Part shown: positions 46,500 to 63,209 of the stretch, piece after piece
How positions within the stretch are numbered: the stretch's first letter is position 1
Layout: every line of letters starts with the position of its first letter
Assembly: GCF_910591885.1 (NCBI RefSeq)
Contig: NC_063274.1
Location: 21,102,164 to 21,166,163, forward strand
Direction: 5' to 3'
Source: Bombus terrestris
Taxonomy: Eukaryota > Arthropoda > Insecta > Hymenoptera > Apidae
DNA length: 64,000 nucleotides
Notes under the pieces: model-generated
What the model saw: the letters and a program-made list of their open reading frames with translations, nothing else
What the model was told of the DNA's origin: nothing
Database searches by the model: none
Translations under genes and position numbers: made by a program

Positions 46500-48119
46500 T
46501 AACGTTATATACGATAACGATATAACGTATAACGTTATAAACTATATCGTTATAACGTATAACGTTATGTAGTATTACGATATAACGTATAACGTTATAT
46601 ACTATAACGATATACCGTATAACGTTATATACGATAACGATATAACGTATAACGTTATATACGATAGCGATATAACGTATAACGTTATATACGATAACGA
46701 TATAACGTTTAACGTTATGTACTATAACGATATAACGTATAACGTTATATACGATAACGATATAACGTATAACGTTATATACTATATCGATATAACGTAA
46801 AACGTTATATACTATATCGATGTAACGTAAAACGTTATATACTATATCGATATAACGTATAACGTTATAAACTATATCGTTATAACGTATAACGTTATAT
46901 ACTATAACGATATAACGTATAACGTTATGTAGTATTACGATATAACGTATAACGTTATGTAGTATTACGATATAACGTATAACGTTATGTATTATTACGA
47001 TATAACGTATAACGTTGTATGCTATATCCATATAACGTATAACGTTATATACTATAACGATATAACGTAAAACGTTATATACTATATCGATATAACGTAT
47101 AACGTTATATACTATAACGATATAACGTATAACGTTATGTACTATAACGATATAACATATAACGTTATATACGATAACGATATAACGTATAACGTTAAAA
47201 ACTATATCGTTATAACGTATAACGTTATATACTATATCGATATAATGTATAACGTTATATACTATAACGATATAACGTAAAACGTTATATACGATAACGA
47301 TATAACGTATAACGTTATAAGCTATATCGTTATAACGTATAACGTGTTATGCTATATCGATATAACGTATAACGTTATATACTATAACGATATAACGTAA
47401 AACGTTATATACGATAACGTTATAACGTATAACGTTATATACTATATCGATATAATGTATAACGTTATATACGATAACGTTATAACGTATAACGTTATAT
47501 ACTATATCGTTATAACGTATAACGTGATATGCTATATCGATATAACGTATAACGTTATAAGCTATATCGTTATAACGTATAACGTGTTATGCTATATCGA
47601 TATAACGTATAACGTTATATACTATAACGATATAACGTAAAACGTTATATACGATAACGTTATAACGTATAACGTTATATACGATAACGATATAACGTAT
47701 AACGTTATATACGATAACGATATAACGTATAACGTTATATACGATAACGATATAACGTATAACGTTATGTACTATAAAGATATAACGTATAACGTTATAT
47801 ACGATAACGATATAACGTATAACGTTAAAAACTATATCGTTATAACGTATAACGTTATATACGATAACGATATAACGTATAACGTTATGTACTATAACGA
47901 TATAACGTAAAACGTTATATACGATAACGATATAACGTATAACGTTATGTACTATAACGATATAACGTATAACGTTATATACGATAACGATATAACGTAT
48001 AACGTTATAAACTATATCGTTATAACGTATAACGTTATATACTATAACGATATAACGTAAAACGTTATATACGATAACGATATAACGTATAACGTTATGT
48101 ACTATAACGATATAACGTA
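46500..48119. repeat. Higher-order repeat gamma, copy 2
   Basis: This copy is 1,620 bp. It follows copy 1 in order through GTTGTATGCT (47010) and the GTGTTATGCT units (47340, 47580), then carries an extra run of TACGATAACG and TACTATAACG units (about 47640-48119), including a TATAAAGATA variant at 47775. The shift from 1,440-bp to 1,410-bp spacing inside it is explained by the one missing TAGTATTACG unit. Confidence 0.82.
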
Positions 48120-49709
48120 TAACGTTATATACGATAACGATATAACGTATAACGTTATAAACTATATCGTTATAACGTATAACGTTATGTAGTATTACGA
48201 TACAACGTATAACGTTATATACTATAACGATATACCGTATAACGTTATATACGATAACGATATAACGTATAACGTTATATACGATAGCGATATAACGTAT
48301 AACGTTATATACGATAACGATATAACGTTTAACGTTATGTACTATAACGATATAACGTATAACGTTATATACGATAACGATATAACGTATAACGTTATAT
48401 ACTATATCGATATAACGTAAAACGTTATATACTATATCGATGTAACGTAAAACGTTATATACTATATCGATATAACGTATAACGTTATAAACTATATCGT
48501 TATAACGTATAACGTTATATACTATAACGATATAACGTATAACGTTATGTAGTATTACGATATAACGTATAACGTTATGTAGTATTACGATATAACGTAT
48601 AACGTTATGTATTATTACGATATAACGTATAACGTTGTATGCTATATCCATATAACGTATAACGTTATATACTATAACGATATAACGTAAAACGTTATAT
48701 ACTATATCGATATAACGTATAACGTTATATACTATAACGATATAACGTATAACGTTATGTACTATAACGATATAACATATAACGTTATATACGATAACGA
48801 TATAACGTATAACGTTATAAGCTATATCGTTATAACGTATAACGTGTTATGCTATATCGATATAACGTATAACGTTATATACTATAACGATATAACGTAA
48901 AACGTTATATACGATAACGTTATAACGTATAACGTTATATACTATATCGATATAATGTATAACGTTATATACGATAACGTTATAACGTATAACGTTATAT
49001 ACTATATCGTTATAACGTATAACGTGATATGCTATATCGATATAACGTATAACGTTATATACTATAACGATATAACGTAAAACGTTATATACGATAACGA
49101 TATAACGTATAACGTTATAAAATATATCGTTATAACGTATAACGTTATATACTATAACGATATAACGTTTAACGTTATATACGATAACGATATAACGTAT
49201 AACGTTATGTAGTATTACGATATAACGTATAACGTTATGTAGTATTACGATATAACGTATAACGTTATATACGATAACGATATAACGTATAACGTTATAT
49301 ACGATAACGATATAACGTATAACGTTATATACGACAACGATATAACGTAAAACGTTATATACGATAACGATATAACGTATAACGTTATGTACTATAACGA
49401 TATAACGTATAACGTTATATACGATAACGATATAACGTATAACGTTATAAACTATATCGTTATAACGTATAACGTTATGTAGTATTACGATATAACGTAT
49501 AACGTTATATACTATAACGATATAACGTAAAACGTTATATACGATAACGATATAACGTATAACGTTAAAAACTATATCGTTATAACGTATAACGTTATAT
49601 ACGATAACGATATAACGTGTAACGTTATGTACTATAACGATATAACGTAAAACGTTATATACGATAACGATATAACGTATAACGTTATGTACTATAACGA
49701 TATAACGTA
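48120..49709. repeat. Higher-order repeat gamma, copy 3
   Basis: This copy is 1,590 bp. The first part matches copy 2 at 1,620 bp, through the CGATGTAACG unit (48420) and GTTGTATGCT (48630), with a private GATACAACG at 48199. The later part diverges into mixed units from about 49080. A fourth start at 49710 runs about 330 bp before changing to the right mosaic, where the CGATTTAACG variant first appears (49980). Confidence 0.78.
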
Positions 49710-50759
49710 TAACGTTATATACGATAACGATATAACGTATAACGTTATAAACTATATCGTTATAACGTATAACGTTATGTAGTATTACGATATAACGTAT
49801 AACGTTATATACTATAACGATATACCGTATAACGTTATATACGATAACGATATAACGTATAACGTTATATACGATAGCGATATAACGTATAACGTTATAT
49901 ACGATAACGATATAACGTTTAACGTTATGTACTATAACGATATAACGTATAACGTTATATACGATAACGATATAACGTATAACGTTATATACTATATCGA
50001 TTTAACGTAAAACGTTATATACTATATCGATGTAACGTATAACGTTATATACTATAACGATATAACGTAAAACGTTATATACTATATCGATATAACGTAT
50101 AACGTTATATACTATAACGATATAACGTATAACGTTATGTAGTATTACGATATAACGTATAACGTTATGTAGTATTACGATATAACGTATAACGTTATAT
50201 ACGATAACGATATAACGCATAACGTTATATACTATAACGATATAACGTAAAACGTTATATACTATAACGATATAACGTAAAACGTTATATACTATAACGA
50301 TATAACGTAAAACGTTATATACGATAACGATATAACGTATAACGTTAAAAACTATATCGTTATAACGTATAACGTTATATACGATAACGATATAACGTAT
50401 AACGTTATAAACTGTATCGTTATAACGTATAACGTTATGTAGTATTACGATATAACGTATAACGTTATATACGATAACGATATAACGTATAACGTTATGA
50501 ACTATAACGATATAACGTAAAACGTTATATACGATAACGATATATCGTATAACATTATGTACTATAACGATATAACGTATAACGTTATATACGATAACGA
50601 TATAACGTATAACGTTATAAACTGTATCGTTATAACGTATAACGTTATGTAGTATTACGATATAACGTATAACGTTATGTAGTATTACGATATAACGTAT
50701 AACGTTATATACGATAACGATATAACGCATAACGTTATATACGATAACGATATAACGTA

Positions 50760-51359
50760 TAACGTTATATACTATATCGATATAACGGATAACGTTATAT
50801 ACGATAGCGATATAACGTATAACGTTATATACGACAACGATATAACGTATAACGTTATGTACTATAACGATATAACGTATAACGTTATATACTCTAACGA
50901 TATAACGTAAAACGTTATATACGATATCGATATAACGTATAACGTTATATACGATAACGATATAACGTATAACGTTATGAACTATAACGATATAACGTAA
51001 AACGTTATATACGATAACGATATATCGTATAACATTATGTACTATAACGATGTAACGTATAACGTTATATACTATAACGATATAACGTAAAACGTTATAT
51101 ACTATATCGATATAACGTATAACGTTATATACTATAACGATATAACGTATAACGTTATGTAGTATTACGATATAACGTATAACGTTATATACGATAACGA
51201 TATAACGCATAACGTTACATACTATAACGATATAACGTAAAACGTTATATACTATAACGATATAACGTAAAACGTTATATACGATAACGATATAACGTAT
51301 AATGTTATATACGATAACGATATAACGTATAACGTTATAAACTATATCGTTATAACGTA
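50760..51359. repeat. 600-bp block, first copy (pairs with 61110-61709)
   Basis: Twenty units match at an offset of 10,350 bp, with ACTCTAACGA at 50880, GTTATGAACT at 50970 and AACATTATGT with GATGTAACG at 51030. Differences include ACGACAACGA at 50820 against GCGATAACGA at 61170, and GTTACATACT at 51210 against GTTATACACT at 61560. Confidence 0.8.
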
Positions 51360-52379
51360 TAACGTCATGTACTATAACGATATAACGTATAACGTTGTAT
51401 ACGATAACGATATAACGTATAACGTTATAAACTATATCGTTATAACGGATAACGTTATATACTATATCGATATAATGTATAACGTTATATACGATAACGA
51501 TATAACGTATAACGTTATGTACTATAACGATATAACGTATAACGTTATATACGATAACCATATAACGTATAACGTTAAAAACTATATCGTTATAACGTAT
51601 AACGTTATATACTATATCGATATAACGTATAACGTTATGTACTATAACGATATAACGTACAACGTTATATACGATAACGATATAACGTATAACGTTATGT
51701 ACTATAACGATATAACGTATAACGTTATATACGATAACGATATAACGTATAACGTTATACGCTATATCGTTATAACGTATAACGTGATATGCTATATCGA
51801 TATAACGTATAACGTTATATACTATAACGATATAACGTCAAACGTTATATACGATAACGTTATAACGTATAACGTTATATACTATATCGATATAATGTAT
51901 AACGTTATATACGATAACGATATAACGTATAACGTTATGTACTATAACGATATAACGTATAACGTTATATACGATAACCATATAACGTATAACGTTAAAA
52001 ACTATATCGTTATAACGTATAACGTTATATACTATATCGATATAACGTATAACGTTATGTACTATAACGATATAACGTACAACGTTATATACGATAACGA
52101 TATAACGTATAACGTTATGTACTATAACGATATAACGTATAACGTTATATACGATAACGATATAACGTATAACGTTATAAGCTATATCGTTATAACGTAT
52201 AACGTGATATGCTATATCGATATAACGTATAACGTTATATACTATAACGATATAACGTAAAACGTTATATACGATAACGATATAACGTATAACGTTATAA
52301 AATATATCGTTATAACGTATAACGTTATATACTATAACGATATAACGTATAACGTTATATACGATAACGATATAACGTA

Positions 52380-52619
52380 TAACGTTATGTAGTATTACGA
52401 TATAACGTATAACGTTATGTAGTATTACGATATAACGTATAACGTTATGTAGTATTACGATATAACGTATAACGTTATGTAGTATTACGATATAACGTAT
52501 AACGTTATATGCTATATCCATATAACGTATCACGTTATATACTATAACGATGTAACGTAAAACGTTATATACGATAACGATATAACGTATAACGTTATGT
52601 ACTATAACGATATAACGTA
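52380..52619. repeat. 240-bp block, first copy (pairs with 62640-62879)
   Basis: A run of TAGTATTACG units is followed by a TGCTATATCC unit, the rare CACGTTATAT unit (52530) with GATGTAACG, and two more units. The order matches at an offset of 10,260 bp. The run length differs: four TAGTATTACG units here and five in the second copy. Confidence 0.8.
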
Positions 52620-55600
52620 AAACGTTATATACGATAACGATATAACGTATAACGTTATGTACTATAACGATATAACGTATAACGTTATATACGATAACGA
52701 TATAACGGATAACGTTATATACGATAGCGATATAACGTATAACGTTATATACGATATCGATATAACGTATAACGTTATATACGATAACGATATAACGTAT
52801 AACGTTATATACGATAACGATATAACGTATAACGTTATAAACTATATCGTTATAACGTATAACGTTATGTAGTATTACGATATAACGTATAACGTTATGT
52901 AGTATTACTATATAACGTATAACGTTATGTAGTATTACGATATAACGTATAACGTTATATACTATAACGATATACCGTATAATGTTATATACGATAACGA
53001 TATAACGTATAACGTTATATACGATAGCGATATAACGCATAACGTTATATACTATATCGATATAACGTATAACGTTATATACTATAACGATATAAGGTAT
53101 AACGTTATATACGATAACGACATAACGTATAACGTTATATACTATATCGATATAACGGATAACGTTATATACGATAGCGATATAACGTATAACGTTATAT
53201 ACGATAACGATATAACGTATAACGTTATGTACTATAACAATATAACGTATAACGTTATATACGATAGCGATATAACGTATAACGTTATATACGATAACGA
53301 TATAACGTATAACGTTATAAACTATATCGTTATAACGTATAACGTTATATACTATATCGATATAACGTTTAACGTTATATACGATAACGATATAACGTAT
53401 AACGTTATATACGATAGCGATATAACGCATAACGTTATATACTATCTCGATATAACGCATAACGTTATATACCATAACGATATAACGTAAAACGTTATAT
53501 ACTATAACGATATAACGTATAACGTTATGTAGTATTACGATATAACGTATAACGTTATGTAGTATTACGATATAACGTATAACGTTATATACGATAACGA
53601 TATAACGCATAACATTATATACCATAACGATATAACGTAAAACGTTATATACGATAACGATATAACGTTTAACGTTATGTACTATAACGATATAACGTAT
53701 AACGTTATATACTATATCGATATAACGTTTAACGTTATATACTATATCGATATAACGTAAAACGTTATGTACGATAACGATATAACGTATAACGTTATAA
53801 ACTATATCGTTATAACGTATAACGTTATATACTATATCGATATAATGTATAACGTTATATACGATAACGATATAACGTATAACGTTATGTACTATAACGA
53901 TATAACTTATAACGTTATATACGATAACGATATAACGTATAACGTTAAAAACTATATCGTTATAACTTATAACGTTATATACTATATGGATATAATGTAT
54001 AACGTTATATACTATAACGATATAACGTAAAACGTTATATACGATAACGATATAACGTAGAACGTTATATACGATAACGATATAACGTATAACGTTATGT
54101 AGTATTACGATACAACGTATAACGTTATGTAGTATTACGATATAACGTATAACGTTATGTAGTATTACGATATAACGTATAACGTTATATGCTATATCCA
54201 TATAACGTATAACGTTATATACTATAACGATATAACGTATAACGTTATGTACTATAACGATATAACGTATAACGTTATATACGATAACGATATAACGGAT
54301 AACGTTATATACGATAGCGATATAACGTATAACGTTATATACTATAACGATATAACGTATAACGTTATAAACTATATCGTTATAACGGATAACTTTATAT
54401 ACTATATCGATATAATGTATAACGTTATATACGATAACGATATAACGTATAACTTTATGTACTATAACGATATAACGTATAACGTTATGTACTATAACGA
54501 TATAACGTATAACGTTATATACGATAACGATATAACGTATAACGTTAAAAACTATATCGTTATAACGTATAACGTTATATACTATATCGATATAATGTAT
54601 AACGTTATATACGATAACGATATAACGTATAACGTTATGTACTATAACGATATAACGTATAACGTTATATACGATAACGATATAACGTATAACGTTAAAA
54701 ACTATATCGTTATAACGTATAACGTTATATACTATATCGATATAATGTATAACGTTATATACTATAACGATATAACGTAAAACGTTATATACGATAACGA
54801 TATAACGTATAACGTTATAAAATATATCGTTATAACGTATAACGTTGTATACTATAACGATATAACGTATAACGTTATATACGATAACGATATAACGTAT
54901 AACGTTATGTAGTATTACGATATAACGTATAACGTTATGTAGTATTACGATATAACGTATAACGTTATATACGATAACGATATAACGCATAACGTTATAT
55001 ACTATAACGATATAACGTAAAACGTTATATACTATAACGATATAACGTAAAACGCTATATACGATAACGATATAACGTATAACGTTATAAAATATATCGT
55101 TATAACGTATAACGTTGTATACTATAACGATATAACGTATAACGTTATATACGATAACGATATAACGTATAACGTTATGTAGTATTACGATATAACGTAT
55201 AACGTTATGTAGTATTACGATATAACGTATAACGTTATATACGATAACGATATAACGTATAACGTTATAAAATATATCGTTATAACGTATAACGTTATAT
55301 ACGATAACGATATAACGTAAAACGTTATGTAGTATTACGATATAACGTATAACGTTATGTAGTATTACGATATAACGGATAACGTTATATACGATAGCGA
55401 TATAACGTATAACGTTATATACGATAACGATATAACGTATAACGTTATATACGATAACGATATAACGTATAACGTTATGTACTATAACGATATAACGTAT
55501 AACGTTATATACTATAACGATATAACGTAAAACGTTATATACGATATCGATATAACGTATAACGTTATATACGATAACGATATAACGTATAACGTTATGT

Positions 55601-57959
55601 ACTATAACGATATAACGTAAAACGTTATATACGATAACGATATAACGTATAACGTTATGTACTATAACGATATAACGTATAACGTTATATACGATAACGA
55701 TATAACGTATAACGTTATAAACTATATCGTTATAACGTATAACGTTATGTAGTATTACGATATAACGTATAACGTTATATACTATATCGATATAACGTAT
55801 AACGTTATAAACTATATCGTTATAACGTATAACGTTATATACTATAACGATATAACGTATAACGTTATGTACTATAACGATATAACGTATAACGTTATAT
55901 ACGATAACGATATAACGTATAACGTTATAAACTATATCGTTATAACGTATAACGTTATGTAGTATTACGATATAACGTATAACGTTATATACTATATCGA
56001 TATAACGTATAACGTTATAAACTATATCGTTATAACGTAAAACGTTATATACTATAACGATATAACGTAAAACGCTATATACGATAACGATATAACGTAT
56101 AACGTTATAAAATATATCGTTATAACGTATAACGTTGTATACTATAACGATATAACGTATAACGTTATATACGATAACGATATAACGTAAAACGTTATAT
56201 ACGATATCGATATAACGTATAACGTTATATACGATAACGATATAACGTATAACGTTATGTACTATAACGATATAACGTAAAACGTTATATACGATAACGA
56301 TATAACGTATAACGTTATGTACTATAACGATATAACGTATAACGTTATATACGATAACGATATAACGTATAACGTTATAAACTATATCGTTATAACGTAT
56401 AACGTTATGTAGTATTACGATATAACGTATAACGTTATATACTATATCGATATAACGTATAACGTTATAAACTATATCGTTATAACGTATAACGTTATAT
56501 ACGAAAACGATATAACGTATAACGTTATGTACTATAACGATATAACGTAAAACGTTATATACGATAACGATATAACGTATAACGTTATGTACTATAACGA
56601 TATAACGTATAACGTGATATGCTATATCGATATAACGTATAACGTTATATACTATAACGATATAACGTAAAACGTTATATACGATAACGATATAACGTAT
56701 AACGTTATAAAATATATCGTTATAACGTATAACGTTATGTATTATTACGATATAACGTATAACGTTGTATGCTATATCCATATAACGTATAACGTTATAT
56801 ACTATAACGATATAACGTATAACGTTATATACTATATCGATATAACGTAAAACGTTATATACTATATCGATGTAACGTAAAACGTTATATACTATATCGA
56901 TATAACGTATAACGTTATATACTATAACGATATAACGTATAACGTTATGTACTATAACGATATAACATATAACGTTATATACGATAACGATATAACGTAT
57001 AACGTTAAAAACTATATCGTTATAACGTATAACGTTATATACTATATCGATATAATGTATAACGTTATATACTATAACGTTATAACGTAAAACGTTATAT
57101 ACGATAACGATATAACGTATAACGTTATAAAATATATCGTTATAACGTATAACGTTATATACTATAACGATATAACGTATAACGTTATATACTATATCGA
57201 TGTAACGTAAAACGTTATATACTATATCGATATAACGTATAACGTTATATACGATAACGATATAACGTATAACGTTATATACGATAACGATATAACGTAT
57301 AACGTTATGTACTATAAAGATATAACGTATAACGTTATATACGATAACGATATAACGTATAACGTTAAAAACTATATCGTTATAACGTATAACGTTATAT
57401 ACGATAACGATATAACGTATAACGTTATAAACTATATCGTTATAACGTATAACGTTATGTAGTATTACGATATAACGTATAACGTTATATACTATAACGA
57501 TATACCGTATAACGTTATATACGATAACGATATAACGTATAACGTTATATACGATAGCGATATAACGTATAACGTTATATACGATAACGATATAACGTTT
57601 AACGTTATGTACTATAACGATATAACGTATAACGTTATATACGATAACGATATAACGTATAACGTTATATACTATATCGATTTAACGTAAAACGTTATAT
57701 ACTATATCGATGTAACGTAAAACGTTATATACTATATCGATATAACGTATAACGTTATAAACTATATCGTTATAACGTATAACGTTATATACTATAACGA
57801 TATAACGTATAACGTTATATACTTTAACGATATAACGTATAACGTTATATACTATATCGATTTAACGTAAAACGTTATATACTATATCGATGTAACGTAT
57901 AACGTTATATACTATAACGATATAACGTAAAACGTTATATACTATATCGATATAACGTA

Positions 57960-58750
57960 TAACGTTATATACTATAACGATATAACGTATAACGTTATGT
58001 AGTATTACGATATAACGTATAACGTTATGTAGTATTACGATATAACGTATAACGTTATATACGATAACGATATAACGCATAACGTTATATACTATAACGA
58101 TATAACGTAAAACGTTATATACTATAACGATATAACGTAAAACGTTATATACTATATCGATATAACGTATAACGTTATAAACTATATCGTTATAACGTAT
58201 AACGTTATATACTATAACGATATAACGTATAACGTTATGTAGTATTACGATATAACGTATAACGTTATGTAGTATTACGATATAACGTATAACGTTATGT
58301 ATTATTACGATATAACGTATAACGTTATATGCTATAACGATATAACGTAAAACGTTATATACTATAACGATATAACGTTTAACGTTATGTACTATAACGA
58401 TATAACGTATAACGTTATATACGATAACGATATAACGTATAACGTTATATACCATATCGATTTAACGTAAAACGTTATATACTATATCGATGTAACGTAT
58501 AACGTTATGTAGTATTACGATATAACGTATAACGTTATGTAGTATTACGATATAACGTATAACGTTATGTATTATTACGATATAACGTATAACGTTATAA
58601 ACTATATCGTTATAACGTATAACGTTATGTAGTATTACGATATAACGTATAACGTTATATACTATAACGATATACCGTATAACGTTATATACGATAACGA
58701 TATAACGTATAACGTTATATACTATATCGATTTAACGTAAAACGTTATAT
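57960..58750. repeat. 790-bp block, first copy (pairs with 63210-64000)
   Basis: This matches the last 790 bp of the window at an offset of 5,250 bp. Shared markers are TATTATTACG (58290), GCTATAACGA (58320), the CGTTTAACG junction (about 58378) and CGATTTAACG (58440). Differences are ACCATATCGA at 58440 against ACTATATCGA at 63690, and the 63840 unit beginning AACGCTATAA against AACGTTATAA at 58590. The window edge cuts the second copy, so the block is probably longer. Confidence 0.85.
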
Positions 58751-60209
58751 ACTATATCGATGTAACGTAAAACGTTATATACGATAACGATATAACGTAT
58801 AACGTTATGTACTATAACGATATAACGTATAACGTTATATACGATAACGATATAACGTATAACGTTAAAAACTATATCGTTATAACGTATAACGTTATAT
58901 ACCATATCGATATAACGTATAACGTTATGTACTATAACGATATAACGTACAACGTTATATACGATAACGATATAACGTATAACGTTATGTACTATAACGA
59001 TATAACGTATAACGTTATATACGATAACGATATAACGTATAACGTTATACGTTATATCGTTATAACGTATAACGTGATATGCTATTTCGATATAACGTAT
59101 AACGTTATATACTATAACGATATAACGTAAAACGTTATATACGATAACGATTTAACGTATAACGTTATAAAATATATCGTTATAACGTATAACGTTATAT
59201 ACTATAACGATATAACGTATAACGTTATATACGATAACGATATAACGTATAACGTTATGTAGTATTACGATATAGCGTATAACGTTATGTAGTATTACGA
59301 TATAACGTATAACGTTATGTAGTATTACGATATAACGTATAACGTTATGTAGTATTACGATATAACGTATAACGTTATATGCTATATCCATATAACGTAT
59401 AACGTTATATACTATAACGATGTAACGTAAAACGTTATATACGATAACGATATAACGTATAACGTTATGTACTATAACGATATAACGTATAACGTTATAT
59501 ACGATAACGATATAACGTATAACGTTATAAACTATATCGTTATAACGTATAACGTTATGTAGTATTACGATATAACGTATAACGTTATATACTATAACGA
59601 TATACCGTATAACGTTATATACGATAACGTTATAACGTATAACGTTAAAAACTATATCGTTATAACGTATAACGTTATATACTATATCGATATAACGTAT
59701 AACGTTATGTACTATAACGATATAACGTACAACGTTATATACGATAACGATATAACGTATAACGTTATGTACTATAACGATATAACGTATAACGTTATAT
59801 ACGATAACGATATAACGTATAACGTTAAAAACTATATCGTTATAACGTATAACGTTATGTACTATAACGATATAACGTACAACGTTATATACGATAACGA
59901 TATAACGTATAACGTTAAAAACTATATCGATATAACGTATAACGTTATGTACTATAACGATATAACGTACAACGTTATATACGATAACGATATAACGTAT
60001 AACGTTATGTACTATAACGATATAACGTATAACGTTATGTAGTATTACTATATAACGTATAACGTTATGTAGTATTACGATATAACGTATAACGTTATAT
60101 ACTATAACGATATACCGTATAACGTTATATACGATAACGTTATAACGTATAACGTTAAAAACTATATCGATATAACGTATAACGTTATGTACTATAACGA
60201 TATAACGTA

Positions 60210-60509
60210 CAACGTTATATACGATAACGATATAACGTATAACGTTATGTACTATAACGATATAACGTATAACGTTATATACGATAACGATATAACGTAT
60301 AACGTTAAAAACTATATCGTTATAACGTATAACGTTATATACGATAACGATATAACGGATAACGTTATATACGATAGCGATATAACGTATAACGTTATAT
60401 ACGATATCGATATAACGTATAACGTTATATACGATAACGATATAACGTATAGCGTTATATACGATAACGATATAACGTATAACGTTATAAACTATATCGT
60501 TATAACGTA
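60210..60509. repeat. 300-bp block, first copy (pairs with 62820-63119)
   Basis: Ten units recur at an offset of 2,610 bp, with the CGGAT plus ACGATAGCGA pair, an ACGATATCGA unit and the rare AGCGTTATAT unit (60450 and 63060) in the same order. After the block both copies continue with TAGTATTACTATA variants, in slightly different order. Confidence 0.8.
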
Positions 60510-61109
60510 TAACGTTATGTAGTATTACTATATAACGTATAACGTTATGTAGTATTACGATATAACGTATAACGTTATATACTATAACGATATACCGTAT
60601 AATGTTATATACGATAACGATATAACGTATAACGTTATATACGATAGCGATATAACGCATAACGTTATATACTATATCGATATAACGTATAACGTTATAT
60701 ACTATAACGATATACCGTATAACGTTATATACGATAACGATATAACGTATAACGTTATATACTATATCGATATAACGGATAACGTTATATACGATAGCGA
60801 TATAACGTATAACGTTATATACGATAACGATATAACGTATAACGTTATGTACTATAACGATATAACGTATAACGTTATATACTCTAACGATATAACGTAA
60901 AACGTTATATACGATATCGATATAACGTATAACGTTATATACGATAACGATATAACCTATAACGTTATAAACTATATCGTTATAACGTATAACGTTATGT
61001 AGTATTACGATATAACGTATAACGTTATGTAGTATTACGATATAACGTATAACGTTATATACTATAACGATATACCGTATAACGTTATATACGATAACGA
61101 TATAACGTA

Positions 61110-61709
61110 TAACGTTATATACTATATCGATATAACGGATAACGTTATATACGATAGCGATATAACGTATAACGTTATATGCGATAACGATATAACGTAT
61201 AACGTTATGTACTATAACGATATAACGTATAACGTTATATACTCTAACGATATAACGTAAAACGTTATATACGATATCGATATAACGTATAACGTTATAT
61301 ACGATAACGATATAACGTATAACGTTATGAACTATAACGATATAACGTAAAACGTTATATACGATAACGATATATCGTATAACATTATGTACTATAACGA
61401 TGTAACGTATAACGTTATATACTATAACGATATAACGTAAAACGTTATATACTATATCGATATAACGTATAACGTTATATACTATAACGATATAACGTAT
61501 ATCGTTATGTAGTATTACGATATAACGTATAACGTTATATACGATAACGATATAACGCATAACGTTATACACTATAACGATATAACGTAAAACGTTATAT
61601 ACTATAACGATATAACGTAAAACGTTATATACGATAACGATATAACGTATAACGTTATATACGATAACGATATAACGTATAACGTTATAAACTATATCGT
61701 TATAACGTA
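61110..61709. repeat. 600-bp block, second copy (pairs with 50760-51359)
   Basis: This has the same 20-unit order as the first copy, with ACTCTAACGA at 61230, GTTATGAACT at 61320 and AACATTATGT at 61380. It ends near the start of the 240-bp tandem duplication at 61680. Confidence 0.8.
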
Positions 61710-62159
61710 TAACGTTATATGCTATATCCATATAACGTATAACGTTATATACGATAACGATATAACGTATAACGTTATATACGATAGCGATATAACGTAT
61801 ATCGTTATATACGATAACGATATAACGTATAACGTCATGTACTATAACGATATAACGTATAACGTTGTATACGATAACGATATAACGTATAACGTTATAT
61901 ACGATAACGATATAACGTATAACGTTATAAACTATATCGTTATAACGTATAACGTTATATGCTATATCCATATAACGTATAACGTTATATACGATAACGA
62001 TATAACGTATAACGTTATATACGATAGCGATATAACGTATATCGTTATATACGATAACGATATAACGTATAACGTCATGTACTATAACGATATAACGTAT
62101 AACGTTGTATACGATAACGATATAACGTATAACGTTATAAACTATATCGTTATAACGGA
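61680..62159. repeat. 240-bp tandem duplication
   Basis: Eight units at 61680-61919 are repeated directly at 61920-62159. Each half contains AACTATATCG, TGCTATATCC, TACGATAACG, TACGATAGCG, an ATCGTTATAT start (61800, 62040), a GTCATGTACT unit and a GTTGTATACG unit. Only the last unit of each half differs. Confidence 0.87.
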
Positions 62160-62639
62160 TAACGTTATATACTATATCGATATAATGTATAACGTTATAT
62201 ACGATAACGATATAACGTATAACGTTATATACGATAACGATATAACGTATAACGTCATGTACTATAACGATATAACGTACAACGTTATATACGATAACGA
62301 TATAACGTACAACGTTATGTACTATAACGATATAACGTATAACGTTATATACGATAACGATATAACGTATAACGTTATAAGCTATATCGTTATAACGTAT
62401 AACGTGATATGCTATATCGATATAACGTATAACGTTATATACTATAACGATATAACGTAAAACGTTATATACGATAACGACATAACGTATAACGTTATAA
62501 AATATATCGTTATAACGTATAACGTTATAAAATATATCGTTATAACGTATAACGTTATATACTATAACGATATAACGTATAACGTTATATACGATAACGA
62601 TATAACGTATAACGTTATGTAGTATTACGATATAACGTA

Positions 62640-62879
62640 TAACGTTATGTAGTATTACGATATAACGTATAACGTTATGTAGTATTACGATATAACGTAT
62701 AACGTTATGTAGTATTACGATATAACGTATAACGTTATGTAGTATTACGATATAACGTATAACGTTATATGCTATATCCATATAACGTATCACGTTATAT
62801 ACTATAACGATGTAACGTAAAACGTTATATACGATAACGATATAACGTATAACGTTATGTACTATAACGATATAACGTA
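62640..62879. repeat. 240-bp block, second copy (pairs with 52380-52619)
   Basis: This carries the rare CACGTTATAT unit (62790) followed by GATGTAACG, as at 52530, and the same neighbours. The last unit ends CGTAT here rather than CGTAA. Confidence 0.8.
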
Positions 62880-63119
62880 TAACGTTATATACGATAACGA
62901 TATAACGTATAACGTTAAAAACTATATCGTTATAACGTATAACGTTATATACGATAACGATATAACGGATAACGTTATATACGATAGCGATATAACGTAT
63001 AACGTTATATACGATATCGATATAACGTATAACGTTATATACGATAACGATATAACGTATAGCGTTATATACGATAACGATATAACGTATAACGTTATAA
63101 ACTATATCGTTATAACGTA
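62820..63119. repeat. 300-bp block, second copy (pairs with 60210-60509)
   Basis: This repeats the ten-unit order of 60210-60509, with AGCGTTATAT at 63060. It overlaps the end of the block copied from 52380, so it marks a junction between two different source segments. Confidence 0.8.
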
Positions 63120-63209
63120 TAACGTTATGTAGTATTACGATATAACGTATAACGTTATGTAGTATTACTATATAACGTATAACGTTATGTAGTATTACGA
63201 TATAACGTA

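Noticed and set aside
51367..52260. Plus-strand open frames reading YNDITYNVIY-like repeats, the longest here 297 codons
   Set aside because: They are the same satellite read on the other strand. They end wherever a TAGTATTACG unit or a CGTAAAACG junction puts TAG or TAA in frame, so their ends track unit haplotypes and not gene structure.
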